A stretch of DNA of 64,000 bases from Rhodococcoides fascians A25f (GTDB lineage: Bacteria; Actinomycetota; Actinomycetes; Mycobacteriales; Mycobacteriaceae): assembly GCF_000760935.2 (NCBI RefSeq), contig NZ_CP049744.1, forward strand, positions 2,035,001-2,099,000, in the 5' to 3' direction. A model generated the notes under the pieces. The model did no database searches, was not told where the DNA came from, and saw only the letters and a list, made by a program, of their open reading frames with translations. The translations under genes were made by a program, and so were the position numbers. Below, piece after piece: positions 34,944 to 42,504 of the stretch. Within the stretch, counting starts at the first letter, position 1. Each line of letters begins with the position of its first letter.

Positions 34944-34983
34944 CCGTACCGCTGGCTCGGCGATTGACCGAAAGGCCGGCGCA

Positions 34984-35733
34984 GTGGTGATGCCCGTACA
35001 TCTGAGGGACAGTCAGGTCCCGAAACACGAACAGTTGCGCGCAATTCTGTTGCACCGCTGCACCAAGGAGCTTCAGCCGGGCGACTTGATGCCGAGCGAA
35101 CGCAAGCTGATGGAGGACTACGGCGTCAGCCGTATCACCGTCAGGGAAGCGATCGGGCAACTCGTCAACGATGGCCATCTGGTGCGCGTGCGTGGCAAAG
35201 GCACGTTCGTGGCCAGCCGGACCGTGCAATCTCGTCTGCATCTGGCGTCGTTCTCGGAGGAGATGCGCGCGCAGGGACTGACACCGACGACGGTTGTGCT
35301 CTTTGCGCGACTCGAAAACCCCTCGGCGGCAACCGTTCGTGCCCTCGGCCTGGCCGTCGGGGAGCAGACCTACCACGTCAAGCGCCTTCGATTGGCCGAC
35401 GCGGAGCCGGTGAGCGTCGACGACGGATGGTTTCGTGCGGCTTTGCTTCCCGGCCTGATCGAACACGATCTGAGCAGGTCCGTGTACGAGGCCGTGCACA
35501 CCTACTACGGCTTGACCATCGACCGGGCCGAACCGACCGTCAAAGCGACCGCGGCCGACAGTGATACGGCGACCCTGCTGGGCACCAAGCGTGGTGCGCC
35601 GGTGCTGTATTTCGACCGAGTCTCCTTCAGCGGTGACGAGCCCCTCGAACACACGGAAAGCTGGTACCGATGCGATCGATACCAGCTGTCGATGGAGGTG
35701 GAAGGGCGGCGACGCACCACGCCGCGTCGGTGA
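34984..35733 (+). CDS. GntR/HutC (UTRA) transcriptional regulator, DasR/NagR-like
   Basis: The 249-residue protein has an N-terminal GntR winged helix (PSERKLMEDYGVSRITVREAI, about residues 36-56, and VRGKGTFVA) and a C-terminal UTRA ligand domain (about 80-240). DasR and NagR of this type bind glucosamine-6-phosphate or GlcNAc-6-phosphate and control chitin and GlcNAc use. Its neighbours, the GlcNAc PTS and nagAB, fit exactly. AAAGG at 34971-34975 favours one of the two GTG codons at 34984 and 34987, with ATG at 34990 as an alternative. It ends two bases before the convergent EIIA gene. Confidence 0.9.
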   Translation: MVMPVHLRDSQVPKHEQLRAILLHRCTKELQPGDLMPSERKLMEDYGVSRITVREAIGQLVNDGHLVRVRGKGTFVASRTVQSRLHLASFSEEMRAQGLTPTTVVLFARLENPSAATVRALGLAVGEQTYHVKRLRLADAEPVSVDDGWFRAALLPGLIEHDLSRSVYEAVHTYYGLTIDRAEPTVKATAADSDTATLLGTKRGAPVLYFDRVSFSGDEPLEHTESWYRCDRYQLSMEVEGRRRTTPRR

Positions 35734-35735
35734 GA

Positions 35736-36200
35736 TCAGGGCAGCTCGAACAGGGGATCACCCGTCGCCACGTCGGTGCCGATGTGCGCGCTCGTGATCG
35801 AATCCGGTTTCGAGTCCATCAGGACGACGGGCACCACATCGGAGTAACCCGCTGCTGCGATCGCGGCAGGGTCGTAGGTGACGACGAGATCGCCCGCCTG
35901 CACTCGATCTCCCTCGGCTGCAACGAGATCGAAGCCTTCACCTTTCATCTTCACGGTGTCGATACCGATGTGCACCAGTACGCCCGCCTTGTCGTCGGTG
36001 AAGACGACGAACGCGTGCGGATGAAGCTTGAGTATCTTGCCCGCGACCGGAGAACGAACCTCGACGGGACCGTCGCTCGCGGCCGGCCGCAGTGCAACAC
36101 CGGAACCCACCATCTGCGCGGAGAACACCGGATCGGGCACCTCGCCAAGCGAGATCACTTGGCCGGCAACAGGGCTGAGGATCAGGGTGGCGTCGTTCAC
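35736..36200 (-). CDS. crr: PTS glucose/GlcNAc-type EIIA protein
   Basis: The 154-residue EIIA domain of the Glc family has the phosphorylated His77 in VLVHIGIDTVKM and helper His residues 60 and 62 in LKLHPHAF. It accepts phosphate from HPr and passes it to EIIB. The GTG start at 36200 overlaps the EIIB stop (GTGA). It is a separate gene here; in many bacteria it is fused to the C-terminus of NagE. Confidence 0.9.
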   Translation of the reverse strand: MNDATLILSPVAGQVISLGEVPDPVFSAQMVGSGVALRPAASDGPVEVRSPVAGKILKLHPHAFVVFTDDKAGVLVHIGIDTVKMKGEGFDLVAAEGDRVQAGDLVVTYDPAAIAAAGYSDVVPVVLMDSKPDSITSAHIGTDVATGDPLFELP

Positions 36201-36427
36201 AGAATGTCTTCGATATCTTCTGCGAGCGTATCCGCTTCGGGGCCGACGATGACCTGAACGGCAGTGCCCTTGTGGAACACCCCGTGGGCACCCGCCGCTT
36301 TGAGTGCAGCCTCGTCGACCAACGAGCCGTCCTTCACTTCGGTGCGAAGCCGGGTGATGCACGCTTCGATCTCGACGATGTTGTCAGCACCGCCGAGGCC
36401 CTTCACGATCGCGTCCGCCTTGGACAT
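36197..36427 (-). CDS. PTS GlcNAc/glucose-type EIIB protein
   Basis: The 76-residue EIIB domain has the phosphorylated Cys23 in IEACITRLR and the HGVFHKGTAVQVIVGPEA strand pair. It transfers phosphate from EIIA to the sugar bound in EIIC. It is a free-standing gene, first in a two-gene unit with EIIA, and is divergent from the EIIC gene across a 178-base control region. Confidence 0.92.
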   Translation of the reverse strand: MSKADAIVKGLGGADNIVEIEACITRLRTEVKDGSLVDEAALKAAGAHGVFHKGTAVQVIVGPEADTLAEDIEDIL

Positions 36428-36516
36428 GTTCTGTTCCTACTCTCTTCTCGGCTGCGATCCTGTCGGTTGGATCACAAGTCTGGGTTGACACGAGCTTGCC
36501 ACCTGGTCAAACTACA

Positions 36517-36532
36517 ACTGGTAATGACCGGA
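36517..36532. promoter_or_regulatory. DasR/NagR-like operator between EIIB and EIIC genes
   Basis: ACTGGTAATGACCGGA matches the ACTGGTCTAGACCAGT-type consensus at about 11 of 16 positions, with both GGT and ACC half-site cores in place. It lies in the divergent region and could control both transcripts. A related half site, CTGGTC, is at 36503-36508. The gene for a DasR-like regulator lies 0.8 kb away. Confidence 0.5.
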
Positions 36533-36605
36533 CAGTACCCCTGATGGCAGTCGGTCACAACAGCGAAATCCACCCTCACGGACCAGCCTCGAAGAGAAGG
36601 TCGCC

Positions 36606-37853
36606 ATGACCCCGAAGAACACGGACTCGGTCGATACCGAGCCGAAGAAGGACTCCCGTTCATTGGCCGGGCTGCAACGGTTCGGTCGCAGTCTCATGCT
36701 TCCCATTGCCGTTCTGCCTGCTGCAGGAATCTTGCTGCGGCTCGGCCAAGACGACTTGCTGGGCAGATTCAGCGCGCTGGAGACCGCCGCCGCGGTCATC
36801 TCGGCCGCTGGTCAGGCTGTGTTCACCTGGCTTCCCTTGATCTTCGCCGTCGGTATCGCGATCGGCTGGGCCAAGAAGTCGGACGGCTCGACAGCGCTCG
36901 CTGCGGTCGTCGGATACATGGTGATGAACGGTGTCTTCACGGCGATGTCACCGGTGGTGCTCGACGGGAAGGTCGATGCCAACGGTGACCCGGCAGTGAT
37001 CGATTACGGTGTTCTCGCGGGCATCGTCATCGGTCTGCTCTCGGCAATCCTCTGGCAGCGGTTCTACCGTCAGAAGTTGCCCGATTATCTCGGCTTCTTC
37101 AGCGGCCGCCGGCTTGTGCCGATCCTGACAGCGATCACCGGTCTTGTTGTCGCCGTTGTCATGTCGTTCGTCTACCCGCTCTTCTACAGTGCGCTCAACT
37201 GGGTCGGCAATACCGTCGCCGACCACAGTGTGGTGGGCAGCGGCATCTACGGTTTCGCCAACCGCATGCTGATTCCGACCGGACTGCACCACATTCTGAA
37301 TTCCGTGGTCTGGTTCCTCGTCGGCGACTACCAGGATGCGAGCGGGCAGCTGGTGCGCGGCGACCTCAACCGGTTCTTCGCCGGCGACCCCTCCGCTGGA
37401 GTGTTCATGACCGGATTCTTCCCGATCATGATGTTCGCACTTCCCGCTGCGGCATTCGCGATCTACCGCAATGCCAAGCCGTCGCAGAAGAAGATCGTCG
37501 GTGGAATCATGTTGTCCACCGGCCTGACTGCCTTCGTCACCGGAATCACCGAGCCGCTCGAGTACTCGTTCATGTTCGTCGCCTGGCCGCTCTACATCAT
37601 TCACGCAGTCCTGACCGGAACCTCGATGGCGCTGACCAATGCCCTCGGAATACACGACGGATTCTTCTTCTCCGCCGGTGGCATCGACTACCTGCTGAAC
37701 TACGGAATCGCCACCAAGGCATGGCTACTGATCCCCATCGGTCTCGTGTACGCGGTGATCTACTACTTCCTGTTCAGCTTCGTCATCAAGAAGTGGAACC
37801 TGCGCACTCCCGGCCGTGAGGACGATGTGGTGGCCGAACCGACACAGGCATGA
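36606..37853 (+). CDS. nagE: PTS N-acetylglucosamine-specific EIIC permease
   Basis: The 415-residue membrane subunit of the Glc family has FGRSLMLPIAVLPAAGILL near the N-terminus, about ten helices and the family signature GITEPLEYSFMFVAWPLY (about residues 314-331) that forms the sugar site. Linked nagA and nagB show that the substrate is GlcNAc rather than glucose. It imports and phosphorylates GlcNAc with EIIB and EIIA from the divergent genes. It overlaps nagA by ATGA. Confidence 0.93.
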   Translation: MTPKNTDSVDTEPKKDSRSLAGLQRFGRSLMLPIAVLPAAGILLRLGQDDLLGRFSALETAAAVISAAGQAVFTWLPLIFAVGIAIGWAKKSDGSTALAAVVGYMVMNGVFTAMSPVVLDGKVDANGDPAVIDYGVLAGIVIGLLSAILWQRFYRQKLPDYLGFFSGRRLVPILTAITGLVVAVVMSFVYPLFYSALNWVGNTVADHSVVGSGIYGFANRMLIPTGLHHILNSVVWFLVGDYQDASGQLVRGDLNRFFAGDPSAGVFMTGFFPIMMFALPAAAFAIYRNAKPSQKKIVGGIMLSTGLTAFVTGITEPLEYSFMFVAWPLYIIHAVLTGTSMALTNALGIHDGFFFSAGGIDYLLNYGIATKAWLLIPIGLVYAVIYYFLFSFVIKKWNLRTPGREDDVVAEPTQA

Positions 37854-39031
37854 CCGAGCACTCCACGACGTTGCGAGGGCGGGTCGTCACCGGCGAGGAG
37901 GTGATCGAGGACGGTGTGGTCGCACTGGCGGGAGATCGGATCTCGTGGGTAGGACCGACCCGGCACTGGGCGGGAGATGCACTACCGCAATCCGATTCGA
38001 CGATCCTGCCGGGTCTGGTCGATGTGCATTGCCACGGCGGTGCGGGGGCGTCGTTCCCCGATTCCGCAGCCGCCGATCTGATGACGGCGGTGCGGCATCA
38101 CCGCTCCCGCGGCACCACGACGATGCTTGCCTCTCTGGTGTCGGCACCGCCCGAACGGCTGATCGGCCAGACGTCGCTGCTGGCCGATCTGTACGAATCC
38201 GGTGACATCGCCGGGGTGCACATCGAGGGTCCGTTTCTGTCGGTCGCCCGTTGCGGCGCACAGGATCCGGCCTCGCTCCGCTGCGGTGATCCGGGTCTGC
38301 TGGCGGACATCATCGGCGCGGGCAGAGGAGCGGTCCGGTCGATGACTCTCGCACCCGAGGTCGACGGGTTCGCGGCCGTTGCGGAGATGCTGAGAGAGAA
38401 CGGCATCGTGCCGAGCATCGGACACACGGACGCTGACGCTCTCACCACCCGCAGGGGTATCGACACGCTGGGGAGCGGGCCCATCACGGCCACGCACCTG
38501 TTCAACGGAATGCCGACCTGGCACCACCGAGCACCGGGGCCGGTGAGTGAATGCTTGGCATCCGCTGCGCGCGGAGGCATGGTGCTCGAATTGATCGGAG
38601 ACGGAGTGCATCTCGCCGACGAGACGGTGCGCACGGTGTTCGATCTCGTCGGTGGTGCGCAGATCGCGCTGGTGTCCGACGCGATGGCCGCCGCCGGTAT
38701 GTCGGATGGCCGCTATCGACTCGGGCCACTGGACGTGACCGTCCATCACTCGGTCGCACGATTGTCTCGTGACACCGATCCCGAGACAGCACCGATCGCG
38801 GGTGGCACCGCGACGGTATTGGACCTGGTGCGCCGGGCCGTGCAGGACGCCGGTGTGTCGTTGGTCGAGGCAGTGCGGGCGGGGTCGTCGACACCGGCGG
38901 CGTTGATCGGTCTGGGTACGGATATCGGCCGGTTACAGCAGGGAATGCGAGCCGACGTGTTGGTGGTCGACGCGACATTCGAGCCGGTGCAGGTCATCAG
39001 GGGCGGAATCGCGATAGAGGAGGACAGCTAG
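37850..39031 (+). CDS. nagA: N-acetylglucosamine-6-phosphate deacetylase
   Basis: The 393-residue amidohydrolase has the metal motif DVHCHGGAG near residue 62, the metal-binding Glu in HIEGPFLS, THLFNGMPTWHHR and the catalytic Asp in LVSDAMAAAG. A Cys in the loop just after EGPFLS (VARCGAQD) is shared with mycobacterial NagA, where this loop closes over the substrate. The enzyme makes glucosamine-6-phosphate and acetate. It overlaps nagE and abuts nagB without a spacer. Confidence 0.94.
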   Translation: MTEHSTTLRGRVVTGEEVIEDGVVALAGDRISWVGPTRHWAGDALPQSDSTILPGLVDVHCHGGAGASFPDSAAADLMTAVRHHRSRGTTTMLASLVSAPPERLIGQTSLLADLYESGDIAGVHIEGPFLSVARCGAQDPASLRCGDPGLLADIIGAGRGAVRSMTLAPEVDGFAAVAEMLRENGIVPSIGHTDADALTTRRGIDTLGSGPITATHLFNGMPTWHHRAPGPVSECLASAARGGMVLELIGDGVHLADETVRTVFDLVGGAQIALVSDAMAAAGMSDGRYRLGPLDVTVHHSVARLSRDTDPETAPIAGGTATVLDLVRRAVQDAGVSLVEAVRAGSSTPAALIGLGTDIGRLQQGMRADVLVVDATFEPVQVIRGGIAIEEDS

Positions 39032-39820
39032 ATGGAGATAGTGATCCTCGACGGAGTGGACGCGGTGGATCGAACGGCCGCCGACATCGTCGAGCGCACA
39101 GTTCGGACAACCCACGTATCAACCCCCATATTGGGCCTGGCAACCGGATCGACGCCGGTGGGCACCTATCGCGAATTGGCGAGACGTCATCGCGACGAGG
39201 GACTGTCTTTCTCGCACTGTCGAGCGTTTCTGCTCGACGAGTACATCGGTCTCGCGAGAAGTGCCGAACAGTCGTACTTTTCGTTCATTCGCGAGAACTT
39301 CGTCGACCACGTCGATCTGGACGACGCCGCGGTGTTCTCGCCCGACGGCGAAGCGCACGACATCGCAGCGGAGGCGCAGCGGTACGACGCGGCGATTGCG
39401 GAGGCGGGCGGCATCGATGTTCAGATCCTGGGAATCGGGACAGACGGGCATATCGGCTTCAACGAGCCCGGGTCTTCGTTGCGGTCGAGGACCCGGGTGA
39501 AGACGCTGACCGAACAGACCCGTACCGACAATGCGCGCTTCTTCGACTCGCCCGAGGACGTGCCACATCACGTACTGACGCAGGGCCTCGGCACCATCGA
39601 CGAAGCGCGTCACCTCGTCTTGATCGCGACGGGCGAGTCGAAGGCAGAAGCGGTGGCTGCGGCTGTCGAGGGGCCGTTGTCGGCACACTGCCCGGCGTCG
39701 GTGATTCAGTGGCACCCTCACGTGAGCGTGCTGGTGGACGACGCTGCGGCGTCGTCCCTGGCTCTGGCGGAGTACTACCGATACGCCTACGCCAACAAGC
39801 CTGGGTGGCAACACTTGTGA
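39032..39820 (+). CDS. nagB: Glucosamine-6-phosphate deaminase
   Basis: The 262-residue isomerase/deaminase has [22 protein letters not shown] with the catalytic Asp, and [16 protein letters not shown] with the ring-opening His. It converts glucosamine-6-phosphate to fructose-6-phosphate and ammonia and so joins GlcNAc use to glycolysis. The start codon directly follows the nagA stop. Its stop codon lies inside a 17-bp tandem duplication (39816-39849). Confidence 0.95.
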   Translation: MEIVILDGVDAVDRTAADIVERTVRTTHVSTPILGLATGSTPVGTYRELARRHRDEGLSFSHCRAFLLDEYIGLARSAEQSYFSFIRENFVDHVDLDDAAVFSPDGEAHDIAAEAQRYDAAIAEAGGIDVQILGIGTDGHIGFNEPGSSLRSRTRVKTLTEQTRTDNARFFDSPEDVPHHVLTQGLGTIDEARHLVLIATGESKAEAVAAAVEGPLSAHCPASVIQWHPHVSVLVDDAAASSLALAEYYRYAYANKPGWQHL

Positions 39821-39849
39821 ATCAACTGCGGGTGTGAATCAACTGCGGG
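39816..39849. repeat. 17-bp tandem duplication at a convergent gene junction
   Basis: TGTGAATCAACTGCGGG occurs twice in direct tandem, at 39816-39832 and 39833-39849, with no mismatch. The first copy holds the nagB stop (39818-39820) and the second holds the stop of the convergent dehydrogenase-like gene (39839-39841). No terminator hairpin is seen at this junction. Confidence 0.9.
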
Positions 39850-40666
39850 CGAACTCCGATGCGCGGGCAATCTGCTCGTCCGACGGCCGAACCCCGGTGT
39901 AGAGAACGAATTGCTCCGCCGCTTGCAGGGCGACGACCTCGGCACCGGTGATCACGGGCTTGTTCGCCGCTCGTGCTGCCACGATCAGCGGCGTCTCCGA
40001 CGGCATGGCGACCACGTCGAACACGGCCTGCGCCGCGCCGATCTGTTCGGCGGTGAACGGTGTGGAATCGGCTCCGGGACCCCCGGCCATGCCGAGCGGG
40101 GTGACGTTCACCAACAGATCTGCGGCCACTGCCTCGGCAGACCATTCGTAGCCGTAGGTCTCGGCAAGGGCCGGGCCGGTGCTCGCGTTACGGGCGACGA
40201 CGGTGCCGCGGGTGAAACCCGAATCTCGTAGTGCTGCAACGACAGCCTTCGCCATGCCGCCGCTGCCGGTGACGGCCACGGAGAAATCGGGCGACACGGA
40301 ATGGGTCGCCAACAGGTTCGCTACGGCCTGGTAGTCCGTGTTGTAAGCGTGCAGAACGCCGTCCTCGTTGACGATGGTGTTGACGGATTCGATGGCGCTC
40401 GCCGATTCGTGCATCACGTCGACCAGTTCGATGACATCTTCCTTGAACGGCATGGAGACGGCGCAGCCTCGAATACCAAGCGCGCGAACGCCACCCACGG
40501 CGGCGGCAAGATCGGTGGTGGTGAAGGCCTTGTAGACGAAGTTCAGGGCCAACTCGTCGTACAGATAATTGTGGAAGCGTGTTCCGAAGTTGCTCGGTCG
40601 GCCGGACAGAGACATGCAGAGCTGGGTCTCACGGTTGAGAAAGCTGCGCGACGGTGCCGTTGACAT
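39839..40666 (-). CDS. Shikimate dehydrogenase-like protein
   Basis: The 275-residue AroE-family protein has the substrate-domain lysine in SMPFKEDV, NTDYQAV with the partner Asp, and the NADP Rossmann loop GSGGMAKAVVAAL. NVTPLGMAG is the usual SDH motif. It is not part of an aro cluster, and the N-terminal substrate-binding residues differ from classic AroE, so quinate dehydrogenase or an SDH-like enzyme on another acid are possible. I chose the ATG at 40666 because the longer frame upstream is antisense noise over the HNH gene. Confidence 0.82.
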   Translation of the reverse strand: MSTAPSRSFLNRETQLCMSLSGRPSNFGTRFHNYLYDELALNFVYKAFTTTDLAAAVGGVRALGIRGCAVSMPFKEDVIELVDVMHESASAIESVNTIVNEDGVLHAYNTDYQAVANLLATHSVSPDFSVAVTGSGGMAKAVVAALRDSGFTRGTVVARNASTGPALAETYGYEWSAEAVAADLLVNVTPLGMAGGPGADSTPFTAEQIGAAQAVFDVVAMPSETPLIVAARAANKPVITGAEVVALQAAEQFVLYTGVRPSDEQIARASEFARS

Positions 40667-40676
40667 TGGCTCGACA

Positions 40677-41399
40677 CTACTCTTGGCACGTCGACGCGAC
40701 CGAAACCAGAGCACCCCGATCGGCCTCGGTGATCGGTAGCTCGTACTGCGCGGCCACCGTGAGGTACTTGCCCGCGTAGAAGCAGTGGTACGCCGGATTG
40801 GGCGGCATCCACTGCGACGGTGTCTTGTCGCTCTTGGTCTGGTTGTCGGCTCCGTTGACCGCCAGCAGATTGAAGGCGATGTCGTTGGCGAACCGAATGC
40901 GCTTGTCGGGCAACCACGTGTTCGCGCCCATGTCCCAGGCAGCCGACAGGGGATAGACGTGGTCGATCTGAATCTTCCCGGCGTCGGATTTGGTGAACTG
41001 TAACCGCTCACCGGAATACGGGTCTGCGAGCGAACCCGACAGGACCACGCAGTCGCGGGTGCCTGCGCGGAACTCGATCTCCGTCATCGACAGCGCCAGT
41101 ACGTTGTCGCGAGTTCCGCAACCGTCGTGGCCGCCCGGCCCGTCGTAATCGTCGGTCCAGGCGGGTCCGAACACGCAGCCTTCGCCGCTCTTGCATCCAC
41201 GCTCGTACCCGAGGGCGTCGGGCCGCGCGGCGACCACTCGAACCTGTTCCAGCAATTGCTCGATCTGCACCCGGGTGGGGCTGCCAGGTGCGGGCGCGGC
41301 CGGGGAGAAGCCGGGGATGACGGATCGGTCGCACGATCCGAAAGCCGCCATCACCACCGCGGCGACCACCAGCGCCGCCGCTACCCACAGTCTTCTCAC
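40677..41399 (-). CDS. Secreted HNH endonuclease family protein (DUF1524-like)
   Basis: The 240-residue protein has an N-terminal signal sequence (LWVAAALVVAAVVMAAFG, Cys follows, possibly a lipoprotein) and an exported HNH/DUF1524-type domain. IQIDHVYPLSAAWDMG carries the catalytic His, FANDIAFNLLAVNGADNQTKSDK carries the Asn and following residues, and PSQWMPPN closes the motif. Cys pairs (about residues 69-95 and the C-terminus) suit an extracytoplasmic fold. Such proteins are common in actinobacteria, and whether they degrade extracellular DNA is not proved. GTG start at 41399; the frame upstream has no signal-peptide logic. Confidence 0.82.
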   Translation of the reverse strand: MRRLWVAAALVVAAVVMAAFGSCDRSVIPGFSPAAPAPGSPTRVQIEQLLEQVRVVAARPDALGYERGCKSGEGCVFGPAWTDDYDGPGGHDGCGTRDNVLALSMTEIEFRAGTRDCVVLSGSLADPYSGERLQFTKSDAGKIQIDHVYPLSAAWDMGANTWLPDKRIRFANDIAFNLLAVNGADNQTKSDKTPSQWMPPNPAYHCFYAGKYLTVAAQYELPITEADRGALVSVASTCQE

Positions 41400-41495
41400 A
41401 CACGCCCCATCGTCGTTCTCCCGCAGTCGGCCTTCGCGGCAGCAGTGTGTCGGACGGTACCGACACACTTGCGGAATTCGGCTGCCAGGGCGAAT

Positions 41496-42401
41496 TCAGC
41501 GGACTTCGACGACAACCTTGCCGGCCACGTGCCCGTTCTCGACCAGGGCGAGGGCCTCACCTGCGCGCTCGAGCGGGAACACATGGTCGACACGGGGGTT
41601 CAGCACGCCCGACGCGGTCAGGTCTGCCAGACGTGCGAACGCAGCGGTAGTGCGATCGCGATCGACTCCCGAACCACCCCATTCGGACGCCAGCACCGGG
41701 TCTGCGACGCTCACGATCGGTGTCCCCGACCCGACGGCGGTCGCCGCCGCACGCAACGTCTCTCCGCCGACGAGATCGACGATGGCGTGCACCGGCCGGG
41801 TTACCGCGACGGAGATGTCACTGCCGGATTCGACGAACCGGGCACCGAGGCTCTCGATCCATTCCCGTTTGCCCGCGCTCGCCACTGCCACGATGGCGAT
41901 TCCGTCCGCCCGAGCGAGTTGCAGTACCGCCGAACCCACACCGCCACCCGCGCCCAGCACGAGAACGGTATCGCCGGCACTCGTGGCCAACTGGCGTAGC
42001 GCGTCGTACGCGGTTCCCGCCGCGACCGGCAGAGTGGCCGCCGCGGCCCAGGAGACCGTCTCGGGCTTGTGAGCCGTGCTCGACGCATTGAACACGGTGT
42101 ACTGCGCGTAGCCGCCGTGTCCCGACGCGGTTGCCCCGAAGACGTGGTCGCCCACCGAAAAGTCGGTCACACCGGTGCCGACATCCACGACGGTGCCCGA
42201 CGCTTCCCGCCCGAGCACTGCCGGCAGAGTGATCTGCACCGTGTCTTTGCGGGTGCCCTTCCGCACCTTCCAATCCGCGGGATTCACCCCGGCCGCGTGC
42301 ACCGCGACGAGAATCTGGCCCGGTCCGGGCTCGGCAACGGGTAACTCGAGGAGGGACTCGGTTTCGGGTCCGCCGTATTCGCTGAAGCCGTACGCGATCA
42401 T
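41496..42401 (-). CDS. Zinc-independent MDR/quinone oxidoreductase-like protein
   Basis: The 301-residue medium-chain reductase starts MIAYGFSEYGGPE, has the catalytic-domain AGVNPADWKVRKG and LGREASGTVVDVG segments, and the NADPH loop VLGAGGGVGSAVLQLA. The structural zinc ligands are absent, as in zeta-crystallin and quinone reductases. It probably reduces quinones or enones with NADPH. The ATG at 42401 is chosen by family alignment; an upstream start adds 12 residues without support. It is divergent from the helicase gene. Confidence 0.87.
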   Translation of the reverse strand: MIAYGFSEYGGPETESLLELPVAEPGPGQILVAVHAAGVNPADWKVRKGTRKDTVQITLPAVLGREASGTVVDVGTGVTDFSVGDHVFGATASGHGGYAQYTVFNASSTAHKPETVSWAAAATLPVAAGTAYDALRQLATSAGDTVLVLGAGGGVGSAVLQLARADGIAIVAVASAGKREWIESLGARFVESGSDISVAVTRPVHAIVDLVGGETLRAAATAVGSGTPIVSVADPVLASEWGGSGVDRDRTTAAFARLADLTASGVLNPRVDHVFPLERAGEALALVENGHVAGKVVVEVR

Positions 42402-42504
42402 GTGACCACTGTGCCCTATTCTCGAACCGATCGGCACCGCGTCGAGCAGCCTCGTCGGCCTGCCTCACCGAGGTGATGTCGGTGCGTCCTGGTTGGATGG
42501 ACCG

